A DNA stretch of 64,000 nucleotides from G965205525 sp965205525 (GCA_965205525.1 OZ242171.1:1116001-1180000), one strand, 5' to 3'. Positions 8,502 through 17,280 are shown, counted from the first letter of the stretch. Numbers and translations are program-made. The notes: generated by a model from the sequence alone, not told the origin.

Positions 8502-9398
8502 TCAGTTTAGGGAGACCAGCTTTTCAAAGAAAGGTTGGAAACCGTCGTAGTCCTGCACATACATGTATGGCATGAATTCCAAATGGGTGGCTCCCGCGGC
8601 GAGGAGGGGCTCGGCGATTTCCGGCACTTTGTCCAAGCAGGGCTTGCCGCTGTCGTCCAAGGCCGGCGGCACCACCGCCCGCACCTGCAGGCTCATCGGT
8701 TCTCGGCCCGCCGCGCTGAATGCCTTCCTTATCATCTCCACCCCGGGGGCAATAAAATCCGGGCGGTTCTGAATCGGCACCCAGCCATCTCCCAACTCGG
8801 CGATGCGGGCGGCATTTTCCTCTGTGGGCTTAACCCCGTACCAGAGGGGCACGCCCCCCTCCTGCACCGGAAAGGGTTTGCTATATGCACGCTGGAAAGA
8901 AACCGTGGATGATTGGAAATCCGCCGGCACCTGCTGCCACAAAAGACGCATGGCTCGCACCTGGTCGTCTAGGCGCGCCATCCGCTGCTCAAAGGGAATA
9001 CCGCAGGCATCGTACTCCTCCCGCTGCCAGCCGGTGCCGATGCCGAGATCCAGACGGCCATTGGAGAGCACATCTAAGGTCGCGGCCATCTTCGCCAAGA
9101 GAGCCGCTGGCCGAAGAGGCGCGATGAGCACGCCGGTGGCCACCCGCACCCGGCGAGTGACGCCGGCCACCGCCGACATCAGCACCATCGGCTCGTACCA
9201 AGGATATTCAAAGGGCACCGGAAAATCGCCGAAGGGGTATTTATCGGTGTTTTCTCCCATGATGACATGGTCGGTGAAATTCAGCTGATGGATCCCCGCC
9301 TCGTCCGCCAGTTTTGCAACCTCCAGAATGTTGCGCGGATCGCCGCCGCACAAATCCTGCACGCCAAACATACCGACACAGATTTTATAATTGCTCAT
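8502..9398 (-). CDS. LLM-class flavin/F420-dependent oxidoreductase
   Basis: TIM-barrel oxidoreductase of the bacterial luciferase superfamily, 298 residues. Family signs are FTDHVIMG near residue 42, a strand with TGVLIAPLRPAALLAKMAATLDVLSNGRL near 85-115, and LGIGTGWQREEY near 120, all typical of the F420-associated subgroup. The cofactor (FMN or F420) and substrate cannot be read from sequence. It is the last gene of a probable VOC - SnoaL-like - LLM unit, which suggests a small catabolic or secondary-metabolism function. Its first codons are duplicated just upstream. Confidence 0.85.
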   Translation of the reverse strand: MSNYKICVGMFGVQDLCGGDPRNILEVAKLADEAGIHQLNFTDHVIMGENTDKYPFGDFPVPFEYPWYEPMVLMSAVAGVTRRVRVATGVLIAPLRPAALLAKMAATLDVLSNGRLDLGIGTGWQREEYDACGIPFEQRMARLDDQVRAMRLLWQQVPADFQSSTVSFQRAYSKPFPVQEGGVPLWYGVKPTEENAARIAELGDGWVPIQNRPDFIAPGVEMIRKAFSAAGREPMSLQVRAVVPPALDDSGKPCLDKVPEIAEPLLAAGATHLEFMPYMYVQDYDGFQPFFEKLVSLN

Positions 9399-9522
9399 CG
9401 TGTTCTCTCAACTCGGTGACGGATGCTCGCGGTTGCACAAATCCTGCACGCCTTGCATGTCTGCACAAATTTTATAATCGCTCATTGCTCTCCCTCTCAG
9501 CTCGGTGATGGACGCTCACCAC
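9349..9522. repeat. 87-bp tandem duplication spanning a gene junction
   Basis: Two degenerate 87-bp units, 9349-9435 and 9436-9522, carry the 3' end of the SnoaL-like gene, the ribosome binding region and the first codons of the LLM gene. The second unit creates an extra small frame at 9408-9485 on the minus strand, starting MSDYKICADM (the real gene starts MSNYKICVGM) and ending in PSPS like the SnoaL-like gene. The small frame is probably a by-product, but it is open and has a purine-rich sequence before its ATG. Confidence 0.8.
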
Positions 9523-9928
9523 CGCACAGCACATCGGTAACCATCTCCGTGTCCATATACTCTCGCAAGTGCAGCAGCTTGCCGTCGCGAAACTCCAAGA
9601 GGAAATGGTACAGGTTATTGTAAAAGCGCCCGGACACATGATGCCCCCGGGACTCCGCCTCCACCGCTACCCGCTCTCCTTCAGCGGTGATGCCGTGGAT
9701 AATGAACTCCAGGCCATCGGGAAAGGCTTCAAAAATGGCGCGGGCACCGCTGCGGATCTGCTTTAGGTCCAAGGTGCCGGAGATCAAGGTGGCACCCGAG
9801 GTCCAGCAGCTGCCATCCTCGGCATAGGCGGCGACAATAGCATCGGTATCGCCCCTGTTCATGGCGGCAAAAAAGTCCAGGGCGCGCTGCCTGTTGGCCG
9901 CAGCAAGAGAACTGTCAGAAGGTGGCAT
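9497..9928 (-). CDS. SnoaL-like / NTF2-fold protein
   Basis: 143-residue protein with the NTF2-like pattern: an N-terminal helix ALDFFAAMNRGD, then AAYAEDGSCWTSGATLISGT, then a sheet ending LLEFRDGKLLHLREYMDTE. Members are isomerases, hydratases, or non-catalytic small-molecule-binding proteins, often paired with oxidoreductases. Lying between a VOC gene and an LLM oxidoreductase gene, it most likely acts in the same unknown small-molecule pathway. Its last codons are part of the 87-bp tandem duplication. Confidence 0.75.
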   Translation of the reverse strand: MPPSDSSLAAANRQRALDFFAAMNRGDTDAIVAAYAEDGSCWTSGATLISGTLDLKQIRSGARAIFEAFPDGLEFIIHGITAEGERVAVEAESRGHHVSGRFYNNLYHFLLEFRDGKLLHLREYMDTEMVTDVLCGGERPSPS

Positions 9929-9954
9929 GACATTTCTACTATAACACTCCTCAC

Positions 9955-10389
9955 CTACTTCGGGTCGGCGGCCGGGCGAAGCGGAGGCGCACCAGGCCCT
10001 AAGGGCTGCCCCCAGCTGAACTCCACCTGATTGCCGTTGGGGTCTTGCAGCCCGCAGTAGTAGCCGACGGGAAAGGGCTCATCCCTAGGCGGCCACAGCA
10101 GGCAACCCGCAGCCTTTGCCCGGGCCGCAATTTCGTCCACGGCGGCTCGGCTAGAGACAGCAAAGCCGAAGTGGCGATAGTCCTTGTCCGGCAGGCGAAG
10201 GTCCGCACCGCCGTCCATCAGCACGAAGATAAACTCCCGCTCTCGCCCGCTCTCCGATAGCCACACCACCCGGCTGTCTCCGGCGCGGCGCTCGTGTACG
10301 GTCTCCATGGCGCAGAAGCTCTGGTAAAACTCAATGCAGGCATCCAAGTCCCGCACATGCAGGGCGATGTGGGTAATCCTGGGGAGCAT
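9955..10389 (-). CDS. VOC family (glyoxalase/dioxygenase fold) protein
   Basis: 144-residue vicinal-oxygen-chelate protein. HIALHVRDLDACIEFY near residue 7, HFGFAV near 73 and LQDPNGNQVEFSW near the end match the paired beta-alpha-beta-beta-beta modules and supply His and Glu residues that could bind a metal. Lactoylglutathione lyase, extradiol dioxygenase and resistance-protein functions are all possible for the fold. It is the first gene of the three-gene minus-strand group with the SnoaL-like and LLM genes. Confidence 0.78.
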   Translation of the reverse strand: MLPRITHIALHVRDLDACIEFYQSFCAMETVHERRAGDSRVVWLSESGREREFIFVLMDGGADLRLPDKDYRHFGFAVSSRAAVDEIAARAKAAGCLLWPPRDEPFPVGYYCGLQDPNGNQVEFSWGQPLGPGAPPLRPAADPK

Positions 10390-10540
10390 GTCTTCAGGAA
10401 TTGGGTGCCAAAACCTTCAGTGTAGCGCAGCCCCGGCAAGGGGAGCAAACAGCTCGCGACAGACGACTCGGAGTGAGGAGCAAGACAGACGGGCACCGGG
10501 CAACCGGTGGCAGGGACAGCGATAAAACAGTCCCCTCGCC

Positions 10541-11401
10541 GTGCATAAAATAGCAAAACAATGCATAATCGGTTTTCCCCATCCTACTGATGTTGAAGTT
10601 CTGGCAGCGGCCAGGCACCTAGTGAACCGGAAAATTCCTGCGGCAGATATCGCCGAGCAGCAACTTGCAGAATGGCGGCAGAAACTAAAGGGATGTCAGC
10701 CGAAGGAAATTCTGCAGGTCGCTTTTGAAAACTTTGCAGATGCCACCCTCGCCTTCAGCGGCGCAGAGGACGTGGTGCTCCTTGATATGGCGCTAAGGCT
10801 GCGCTCTGCCGAGCAATTAAAGGTATTCACCTTGGACAGCGGCCGCCTGCACCCGGAGACCCATCGCTTTATAGAGCGGGTGCGCGAGCACTACGGTGTG
10901 CAGATTGAGCTGCTTTTCCCGGAGGCAGGGGCGGTGGAAAGCCTGGTGCGAGAAAAAGGGCTGTACAGCTTTTATCGGGACGGGCATCAGGAATGCTGCT
11001 CGGTGCGCAAGCTCAGACCCTTGCGCCGTCGCCTGGCGGACTGCCGGGCATGGATTACCGGCCAGCGCCGGGATCAGAGCCCCGACACCCGAAATGATGT
11101 GCAGCAAATAGAGCTGGATCAGGGCAACGCCGGGCCGGGTCAGACGCTTTTGAAGTTCAATCCCCTCGCCCTGTGGAACTCCGTCCAGGTGTGGGAATAC
11201 ATCCGCATGTTTGATGTGCCCTACAACGAGCTGCACGACCGGGGCTTCATCAGCATCGGCTGCGAGCCCTGCACCCGTGCGGTGAACCCGGGCCAGCACG
11301 AGCGGGAAGGACGCTGGTGGTGGGAAGAAGCGACGGCCAAAGAATGCGGACTGCACAATCCGAGTGAACCAGGGCAGGCCGCTGCCCCACCCACTGAATA
11401 A
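10541..11401 (+). CDS. cysH: adenylyl-/phosphoadenylyl-sulfate reductase
   Basis: Reduces activated sulfate to sulfite in assimilation. FSGAEDVVLLDMA near residue 70 and TLDSGRLHPETH near 100 belong to the PP-loop fold. Two cysteine pairs, ECCSVRK and GCEPCTR, are those that bind the [4Fe-4S] cluster in APS reductases, so APS is the likely substrate rather than PAPS. The frame opens with a GTG at 10541 without a strong Shine-Dalgarno and no in-frame ATG follows near it, so the start is uncertain. A TauE/SafE exporter follows after nine bases. Confidence 0.9.
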   Translation: MHKIAKQCIIGFPHPTDVEVLAAARHLVNRKIPAADIAEQQLAEWRQKLKGCQPKEILQVAFENFADATLAFSGAEDVVLLDMALRLRSAEQLKVFTLDSGRLHPETHRFIERVREHYGVQIELLFPEAGAVESLVREKGLYSFYRDGHQECCSVRKLRPLRRRLADCRAWITGQRRDQSPDTRNDVQQIELDQGNAGPGQTLLKFNPLALWNSVQVWEYIRMFDVPYNELHDRGFISIGCEPCTRAVNPGQHEREGRWWWEEATAKECGLHNPSEPGQAAAPPTE

Positions 11402-11410
11402 CTCTACAAG

Positions 11411-12202
11411 TTGGATCTCTTTTCCTACATCGTCGGCGGCGCTGTTGTCGGTTTTTCCATCGGTCTCACCGGGGTGGGTGGCGGCTCGCTGATGACGCCG
11501 CTTCTAGTGTTCTACGGGGTGCCGCTGCGGATGGCCATCGGTACCGACCTGCTTTATGCCGCCGTCACAAAAATCGGCGGCGTCATCGCACACCAGTACA
11601 AGGGCACCATCCATTGGCGTATCACCGGACTGCTGGCAGCGGGCAGCCTGCCCGCTTCGGTATGCACCGCCTTTACCCTGCAGTACCTGTACCGGGACAG
11701 CGAGGCATATACCCACCTGATGGGGCTCAGCCTGGGCGCAATGCTGGTATCCACCTCCCTGCTGCTGGTGCTGCGGGGACGCCTGCAGAATATGCGGCTT
11801 TTCAGCGCTGCCCCCATGGGCACTTTCACCGTCCGGCACCAGGCATTTGCAACGGTGCTGGCGGGAGTGCTTCTCGGCATATTTGTAACCCTGTCCTCCG
11901 TGGGGGCCGGGGTGATCGGGACGATGGCTCTTTTGATGATGTATCCGCGGCTCAGCCCCGTTGAAGTGGTCGGCACCGAGCTGGCTCACGCGGTGCCCCT
12001 GTCTCTGGTGGCGGGTATCGGACACTGGGTGCTGCTGGGCAATGTACGCTGGCTGCTCTTAGCCGGCCTCCTGGTCGGCTCTCTGCCCGCAGTCTTTCTC
12101 GGCACACAGCTCAGCACTGCAATTCCCCAGACCCTGCTCCGCTATATCCTAGCGGGGATGCTCTGTTTTCTGGGACTGCGCTTTATCTTTTTTCCGAACT
12201 GA
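11411..12202 (+). CDS. TauE/SafE family sulfite/anion exporter
   Basis: Integral membrane protein of 263 residues with about eight hydrophobic segments. The duplicated family motif appears as GLTGVGGGSLMTPLL near residue 19 and LSSVGAGVIGTMALLMM near 160. The start is taken as TTG at 11411, nine bases after cysH, because the N-terminal membrane segment begins there. Members move sulfite, sulfoacetate or related anions; coupling with cysH suggests export of excess sulfite. Confidence 0.85.
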   Translation: MDLFSYIVGGAVVGFSIGLTGVGGGSLMTPLLVFYGVPLRMAIGTDLLYAAVTKIGGVIAHQYKGTIHWRITGLLAAGSLPASVCTAFTLQYLYRDSEAYTHLMGLSLGAMLVSTSLLLVLRGRLQNMRLFSAAPMGTFTVRHQAFATVLAGVLLGIFVTLSSVGAGVIGTMALLMMYPRLSPVEVVGTELAHAVPLSLVAGIGHWVLLGNVRWLLLAGLLVGSLPAVFLGTQLSTAIPQTLLRYILAGMLCFLGLRFIFFPN

Positions 12203-12285
12203 CGCAGCCGGCAGGCGATCGCTTTCACCGTCCTCCTCGGCACGCGTCTTTCGCGTCGCAGTCCCTGAAACCCGGGCTCCGTGTC

Positions 12286-13239
12286 TTAGCAGGGACGCTT
12301 TGCTGGCCGAGGCCGCGCTTTCTTTTCCCCTGAATTAACGGCACCGTCTGGCACATGGCCTGCGATAGCCCCCGCCTCCTGAACCGAAGCGCAGTGCTCG
12401 CTGCGGTCGTCAAAGAACATGTCGGCACCAAAGTCGCGCACGAAGGCTCCCTTGTCCTGGCCGCCGACAAACAGCATCTCGTCAATGCGGATATTCCAGG
12501 CGCGCAGGGTTCGCACCAGCCGCTCGTGGGCCGGTGCGGAGCGGGCAGTAACAACCGCCGTACGCAGGATAGTATGCAGATTCTGCTCCTCCAGGCGCTG
12601 CTGCAAGCTGTGCAGGGCAGCCAGGAAACCCTTGAAAGGCCCCGAGCCCAGGGGCCGCTTTGCCGCCGCCCGCTCGCTTTCGCTAAAGGCATCCAGGCCC
12701 GAGTCCTGATACACCTGCTCGGCCTCGTCGGAGACCAGCACCGCGTCGGCATCAAAGGCAATGCAGAGAGGCTCCCCATCGCCGCTGGCGGAGGTATTGC
12801 CCGCTAGCAGCGTGGCCGCCGCCACCCCCTGCCTCAGGGCACCCTCCACGTCTTTCCGATGGGTGGAGAGAAATAGATCGCAGCCGAAAGCCTTTACGTA
12901 GCGATAGGGAGTTTTGCCACTGCAGAAGGCAGCGCGACTGATGTCTAACCCATGGTGCTCTATAGAGCGAAATACCCGAAGTCCGGTGTCAGCACTGTTG
13001 CGCGACAGCAGGATTACCTCCACCGGGGGAGGCTTTTTCAGGATCTCATTCAAGCGGAGAATCTTGCGCACGAAGGGGAAAGCCACCCCCGGCTCCAAGG
13101 GATTGTCCTCGTTCTTCACCTGATGGCGGGCATAGTTTTCCCGGCCCTCCTGTTCAAAAACTTTATGGCTTTCGTCCAAGCCAAAAAGGGCGCGGGAGGA
13201 AATACCGATAACCAGCTTTTCGGGGCTTTTTGCTGACAT
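12286..13239 (-). CDS. 5'-nucleotidase (cytosolic type I-like)
   Basis: Resembles the bacterial relatives of cytosolic 5'-nucleotidase I (Pfam 5_nucleotid family PF06189), which dephosphorylate nucleoside monophosphates. Visible elements are LVIGISSRALFGLDESH near the start, VILLSRNSADTGLRVFRSIEHHGL, a FDADAVL motif consistent with a HAD-like Asp pair, and FVGGQDKGAFVRDFGADMFFDD near the end. The start at 13239 (MSAKSPEKL) fits the family; an in-frame ATG at 13287 would add 16 residues. Neighbours give no operon. Confidence 0.8.
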   Translation of the reverse strand: MSAKSPEKLVIGISSRALFGLDESHKVFEQEGRENYARHQVKNEDNPLEPGVAFPFVRKILRLNEILKKPPPVEVILLSRNSADTGLRVFRSIEHHGLDISRAAFCSGKTPYRYVKAFGCDLFLSTHRKDVEGALRQGVAAATLLAGNTSASGDGEPLCIAFDADAVLVSDEAEQVYQDSGLDAFSESERAAAKRPLGSGPFKGFLAALHSLQQRLEEQNLHTILRTAVVTARSAPAHERLVRTLRAWNIRIDEMLFVGGQDKGAFVRDFGADMFFDDRSEHCASVQEAGAIAGHVPDGAVNSGEKKARPRPAKRPC

Positions 13240-13287
13240 GCAAGTGCGAAAAATCGCCTTTCGGAGGAAATAGAGGATGATATGCAT

Positions 13288-13535
13288 TCATTATGCCTGC
13301 TGCCGCTCCCCATGCAACCGTCGCCGCTCCCCATGCAGTCACCGCCAGCCGCAGCTTCTGTCACGACGACCCGCCGCAAGGGAGGTGGTCGACTGCGCTC
13401 GGAAGGATCTGGGGAACAGCGGCGACAAAAGAAATCAGGCAGTGTCGCCCTGCCACCCTTGATGCAAGTGCCGTCAGCCGCAGCTGGTATCGCAACAACC
13501 CGCTGCAAGAAAGGTGGCCGACCATACAGCCGAAT
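13288..13535. repeat. imperfect direct repeats between nucleotidase and fructosamine kinase
   Basis: Two 59-bp units, 13335-13393 and 13464-13522, match at 44 of 59 positions; a shorter 21-bp tandem repeat (GCCGCTCCCCATGCA core) lies at about 13297-13337. Frames through the region on both strands are open but low in complexity and unlike known proteins, so I read it as a non-coding repeat-bearing spacer. Confidence 0.6.
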
Positions 13536-14396
13536 ATGAAAGAGCCCCGCTTCAGCAACAAGCGCTTCAGCGAAATCTGCAAGCTCGGGATATCCTCTCC
13601 TCGCTTGCGCAGGGTGGCGGGTGGCGGCACCTGCCAGACATTTCATCTGACCGATGCCGAGAGCGGTCCGCTGTTTTTAAAAATGCGTCGTGATGCGCCG
13701 CCGGATTTCTTTGCCTGCGAGACGGAGGGGCTCACCGCTCTCGCCCGCACCGGCACGGTCCGGGTCCCCGATATCGTCACCTGGGGAAAGGATTTTCTCC
13801 TGCTGGAGTACATCGCCCCGGGCAGGATAGATGCCGGTTTCTGGCCCGCCTGTGCCGATGCCCTGGCCGCACTGCACGATTGCACCGGCCCTCATTTTGG
13901 TTTCGGGCGAAACAACTATTGCGGCAGCACTCCCCAGCCGAACCCGGCCTATAAAAACGGCCATGAATTCTTTGCCGAGGCCCGTCTCGGCCACCAGGCG
14001 ATGCTGGCCGCTGAAAGAAATCTGCTGACCCCGCAGGAGACGGCGGCGGTGCATCGCATCGGCGAGCGTCTGGCGGAATGGATACCGGAGCAGCCCCCTT
14101 CTCTGGTGCACGGCGATTTGTGGGAGGGCAACATCTGCTGCGACAGCGACGGCGCGCCGGTGCTGGTAGACCCCGCCGCCCATTGGGGCTGGGGCGAAGC
14201 GGACTTGGCGATGACCATGCTCTTTTCCTCACCGCCTCGGGTTTTCCTGGAGCGCTACCTGGAGCGCCGCCCCCTGGTGCCAGGCTGGGAGGAGCGCATT
14301 CCCCTCTACAATTTGTATCATCTGCTGAACCATCTGAATCTATTCGGTGGGCAATGGCGCGAAAATGTGCTTTCGGTACTCAGCAGATTTGCGTGA
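13536..14396 (+). CDS. fructosamine kinase family protein
   Basis: Phosphorylates ketosamines (fructosamine or ribulosamine) on protein lysines for deglycation. The 286-residue frame from ATG 13536 (MKEPRFSN) fits the family length; the open frame extends 81 codons upstream through the repeat region and that part is probably not coding. Motifs: ISSPRLRRVAGGGTCQTFHL near 20, FFACETEGL near 60, LLLEYI near 90, catalytic loop LVHGDLWEGN near 190, and LVDPAAHWGWGEADLAM near 210. It is followed 32 bases later by alr. Confidence 0.9.
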   Translation: MKEPRFSNKRFSEICKLGISSPRLRRVAGGGTCQTFHLTDAESGPLFLKMRRDAPPDFFACETEGLTALARTGTVRVPDIVTWGKDFLLLEYIAPGRIDAGFWPACADALAALHDCTGPHFGFGRNNYCGSTPQPNPAYKNGHEFFAEARLGHQAMLAAERNLLTPQETAAVHRIGERLAEWIPEQPPSLVHGDLWEGNICCDSDGAPVLVDPAAHWGWGEADLAMTMLFSSPPRVFLERYLERRPLVPGWEERIPLYNLYHLLNHLNLFGGQWRENVLSVLSRFA

Positions 14397-14428
14397 AAGC
14401 CTCCCCTGTACACTGGCATCCCACACTC

Positions 14429-15493
14429 ATGTCCCCTCCCCTCGTCGCCTCCATCAGTCTGGGGGCACTGCAGCACAACCTGAGAGAAGCCCAAAAAAGG
14501 GCTGGCACAGCAAAGGTGCTGGCGGTGGTTAAGGCAGATGCCTATGGACACGGCCTAGTGCGGGTGGCCCGGTCTCTGGCGGAAGTGGCGGATGGTCTCG
14601 GCGTGGCACGGCTGGAAGAGGCGCTGGCTCTTCGGGAGGAAGGAATTAGGGGACGGATCTTGGTGATGAGCAGTCCCATGTCCCCGGAAGTGCTCTGGGA
14701 ATGCTCCGAGCATGATCTGGACCTGCTCCTCTACAGCATGGAGGGGGTGGAGATGCTGACGAACGCCTCCTTGCGAAAACCCCTTCGCATCTGGCTGAAA
14801 CTGGATTCAGGGATGCACCGCCTAGGGCTGTCCGCCGAGGAGTTTCAGCGGGCAGAGAAGCGGCTGACAGAGCATGCCAAGATAGAGGAGATCATTCATA
14901 TGAGCCATTTTGCCTCTGCCGATGAGCCGGGCTCTGCGATTACCGAGGAGCAGCAGAGCCGTTTCAAGGCGGTCGCCAAGAAGCGACCTTGGAGCCTAGC
15001 CAACTCCGCTGCCCTGCTGGAGCGTCCGGCAAGCCGCGGGGACTGGGTGCGCCCCGGCCTGATGCTGTACGGGGTCAGTCCCTTTGCCGGCGGCCGCCCG
15101 CTGCCAGAGCTGCGGCCGGTCATGCGCCTGGAAGCGGAGCTTCTCTCGGTACGGGAAATCGCCGCTGGCGAGCAGGTCGGCTACGGGGGAAAATGGCAAG
15201 CACCGGGACCGGCCCGCATCGGCACCGCCGCAATCGGCTACGCGGATGGCTATCCTTGGGGAGATCGCCCTCTGCCCGCCCTGGTGCAGGGAAAGCGAGT
15301 GGAGACCGTGGGACAAGTATCTATGGATATGATCGGCCTGAACCTTTCTCCCTGTCCCGAGGCCGTCCCCGGCGATAAGGTGCTGCTGTGGGGAGACGGC
15401 CTGCCAGTGGAAGAGGTGGCCGCTGCCGCCGGTCTCATTCCCTACACCCTGCTCACCGCCCTCGGCGGGCGGACAGAAAAACGCTATCTTTGA
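14429..15493 (+). CDS. alr: alanine racemase
   Basis: PLP enzyme interconverting L- and D-alanine for peptidoglycan. The start ATG 14429 gives 354 residues, close to E. coli Alr; an open frame continues upstream over the kinase gene but is a shadow. PLP lysine lies in AVVKADAYGHG (Lys35). KLDSGMHRLG, the catalytic-tyrosine loop GYGGKW near 255 and SMDMI near 300 are present. The neighbour across the convergent border is a D-cysteine desulfhydrase, another D-amino-acid enzyme. Confidence 0.95.
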   Translation: MSPPLVASISLGALQHNLREAQKRAGTAKVLAVVKADAYGHGLVRVARSLAEVADGLGVARLEEALALREEGIRGRILVMSSPMSPEVLWECSEHDLDLLLYSMEGVEMLTNASLRKPLRIWLKLDSGMHRLGLSAEEFQRAEKRLTEHAKIEEIIHMSHFASADEPGSAITEEQQSRFKAVAKKRPWSLANSAALLERPASRGDWVRPGLMLYGVSPFAGGRPLPELRPVMRLEAELLSVREIAAGEQVGYGGKWQAPGPARIGTAAIGYADGYPWGDRPLPALVQGKRVETVGQVSMDMIGLNLSPCPEAVPGDKVLLWGDGLPVEEVAAAAGLIPYTLLTALGGRTEKRYL

Positions 15494-15501
15494 AACAAGC
15501 C

Positions 15502-16545
15502 TCAACGCGGAAATGGGGTTGCCGCCTGCTGGCGGGCGGGCGGGAAAACACCATCTTTAAACAGGGCCTCTCGCTGTGGGAAAAGGCCGAATATGCCCCC
15601 GGTGTGAATGAATACAATATCCCCTTGCTCGCCGAAGAGCCCCCGCTCCAGCTCGCACAGCAGGCCGTGGAAAGCCTTGCCCGTATATACCGGATCCAGC
15701 ACCAGCCCCTCGGTCTGCGCCAGCCGATGGATAACGGACAGCACCTCCGGGCCAGCCTTGGCATAACCCGGTCCCGCGTACTCCCCTAGCACCCGTATCG
15801 GCAGAGACTCCACCTCCAGACTCTGCTGGTAGCGCAGCCGCCAATCCCGAAGATCCTGACGCACTTTTGCCAGGAACCAGGCCTCGTCTTCGCAGACATT
15901 CACACCCCACACCTCTGCCCCTAGTTGAAACAGGGCATTGCCCGCGGTCAGGCCGGCCTGGGTGCCGCCGGAGCCAGTGGCAGTAATGATATGGCGAGGG
16001 CTGATCCCCGTCTGCTGAAAGTCCCGGGCCAGCTCCTCGCAGGCGCCGATATAGCCCCACACACCGGAGCCGTCACTGGCACCGGTGGGGATTTGGCGCA
16101 CCCGATGCCCCCGGGCCTCCAAATCCCTGGCAATATCCGCTATCACCGTCTCCGAGTGCGCCTGGTACTCGGCCTCTTCCAAGAATGTAATTTCCGCCCC
16201 CAGCAGCCGGTCCAGCAGCAGGTTGCCATCCGGGGGGGCCGCCTCCGGCAGTCCCCGCAGCACCAGATGCACCTTGAGGCCCAGCTGGGCACCCACCTGG
16301 GCGGTGGCCCGGGCGTGGTTGGATTGAATACCGCCGCAGCTGAGCAGGGTATCGGCACCCTCCGCCAAGGCTTCGGCGACGATGAACTCCAACTTGCGCA
16401 GCTTATTGCCGGCGGCGGCACCGCCGTTTAGGTCATCCCGCTTGACCCACAAGCGCGGACCGCCCAACTCCTCGGACAGGCGTTTGAGGAGGACCAAGGG
16501 CGTGGGGGCTGTCGCCAGGCGAAGACGTGGGGGAAGGCGGACCAT
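15502..16545 (-). CDS. dcyD: D-cysteine desulfhydrase / ACC deaminase family
   Basis: Fold-type II PLP enzyme that breaks D-cysteine into pyruvate, sulfide and ammonia. GNKLRKLEF carries the PLP lysine (about residue 48); SCGGIQSNHARATA near 69 and TATGSGGTQAGL near 189 form the usual phosphate-binding and substrate loops. Length (347) fits DcyD proteins. True ACC deaminases share the fold, so substrate is not certain. It converges on alr with an 8-base gap. Confidence 0.85.
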   Translation of the reverse strand: MVRLPPRLRLATAPTPLVLLKRLSEELGGPRLWVKRDDLNGGAAAGNKLRKLEFIVAEALAEGADTLLSCGGIQSNHARATAQVGAQLGLKVHLVLRGLPEAAPPDGNLLLDRLLGAEITFLEEAEYQAHSETVIADIARDLEARGHRVRQIPTGASDGSGVWGYIGACEELARDFQQTGISPRHIITATGSGGTQAGLTAGNALFQLGAEVWGVNVCEDEAWFLAKVRQDLRDWRLRYQQSLEVESLPIRVLGEYAGPGYAKAGPEVLSVIHRLAQTEGLVLDPVYTGKAFHGLLCELERGLFGEQGDIVFIHTGGIFGLFPQREALFKDGVFPPARQQAATPFPR

Positions 16546-16567
16546 GGGGCAATGGTAGCACCTGCCC

Positions 16568-16613
16568 TGCCAGCACCGTATGCACAGTCCTGCAGACGGG
16601 ATGCTTCACATTA
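16568..16613. repeat. degenerate copy of the yajC 3' end
   Basis: In the 275-base gap downstream of yajC, these bases resemble yajC codons at 16846-16893: CAGCACCG-ATGCACAG and CTGCAG-CGG blocks occur in the same order with a small deletion between. No gene is supported in 16546-16820; the rest shows only GC-rich short repeats. Confidence 0.5.
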
Positions 16614-16820
16614 AAACCCCCGTCACAGGGGGAGCGCGCTCCGGCAGTCTTGACAGGGAGCCGCTTCTGTCACTGCCAAAAAACTGGGGGAGCCGTGTGC
16701 AGCGAGGGAGGAGACAGCCGAGGCGAGGGAACCGCTGCCCTATGATTTGCAGCAGGGGCAGCCCGCTGCTGAAAAACCGAAGAAGCGGTGCGGTGAAGGG
16801 AAGCAGCCGCGCGCTCTGGT

Positions 16821-17150
16821 TCAGATGCTTTTCAGTGTCCCCTTCGGCAGCACCGCATGCACAGAAGAGGTCTGCAGGCGGACCTCCACGTTATCCGCCA
16901 GCCGCAGCAGAAGGTACTCCCCTTCCACCTTCACAATCTGCCCCAAGAGACCGCCACTGGTAACCACTTCGTCTCCCTTCTGCAGGGCAGCCACCATCGC
17001 ATCGTGCTCCTTCTGGCGCTTACGCTGAGGCCGTATCAGAAGAAGATAAAAAAGGAGAAAAATACCGCCTAAGAATAGTATCTGAAATAGCGGGTTGCCG
17101 CCGGAGGACGGGTTGGCGGACTGGGCCAGGGCATCGGAGATAAAAAGCAT
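16821..17150 (-). CDS. yajC: preprotein translocase accessory subunit
   Basis: Single-span membrane protein that associates with SecDF-YidC. The 109 residues show the family pattern: short Ser/Gly-rich N-terminus, transmembrane segment at about 23-41 ending in LLLIRPQRKRQKEH, then KGDEVVTSGGLLGQIVKV and a short beta-rich domain. It is unusual in standing alone: tgt, secD and secF, its normal neighbours, are absent here. Its upstream region is a degenerate copy of the 3' end of the exonuclease gene. Confidence 0.95.
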   Translation of the reverse strand: MLFISDALAQSANPSSGGNPLFQILFLGGIFLLFYLLLIRPQRKRQKEHDAMVAALQKGDEVVTSGGLLGQIVKVEGEYLLLRLADNVEVRLQTSSVHAVLPKGTLKSI

Positions 17151-17169
17151 GGCGAAAAAGATTTGAGCG

Positions 17170-17258
17170 GGGCAGCGTCATATCATAATCCATCATCAGG
17201 GGCGCATGGTCGAACCTGAGCGCAAAAGATATGCCACCGCTGCACACGCCGGGGGCTT
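17170..17258 (-). pseudogene. degenerate 3'-end copy of the ExoIII gene
   Basis: Translates in part to DHAPLMMDYDMTL, the same as the last residues of the complete gene just upstream (17281-18072). About 40 bases are nearly identical, after which similarity fades through the AAAGATATG and CGCTGCACACGC blocks. It lies between xthA and yajC and cannot encode a working enzyme. Confidence 0.8.
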
Positions 17259-17280
17259 AGGATTACAAGCGTGAACAGCC

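Noticed and set aside
13293..13535. N-terminal extension of the fructosamine kinase
   Set aside because: The extra 81 codons lie in repeats and have no counterpart in the family; the start at 13536 fits.
13116..13646. 176-codon minus-strand frame over the nucleotidase 5' end
   Set aside because: Low complexity, runs through the repeat region, overlaps two well-supported genes.
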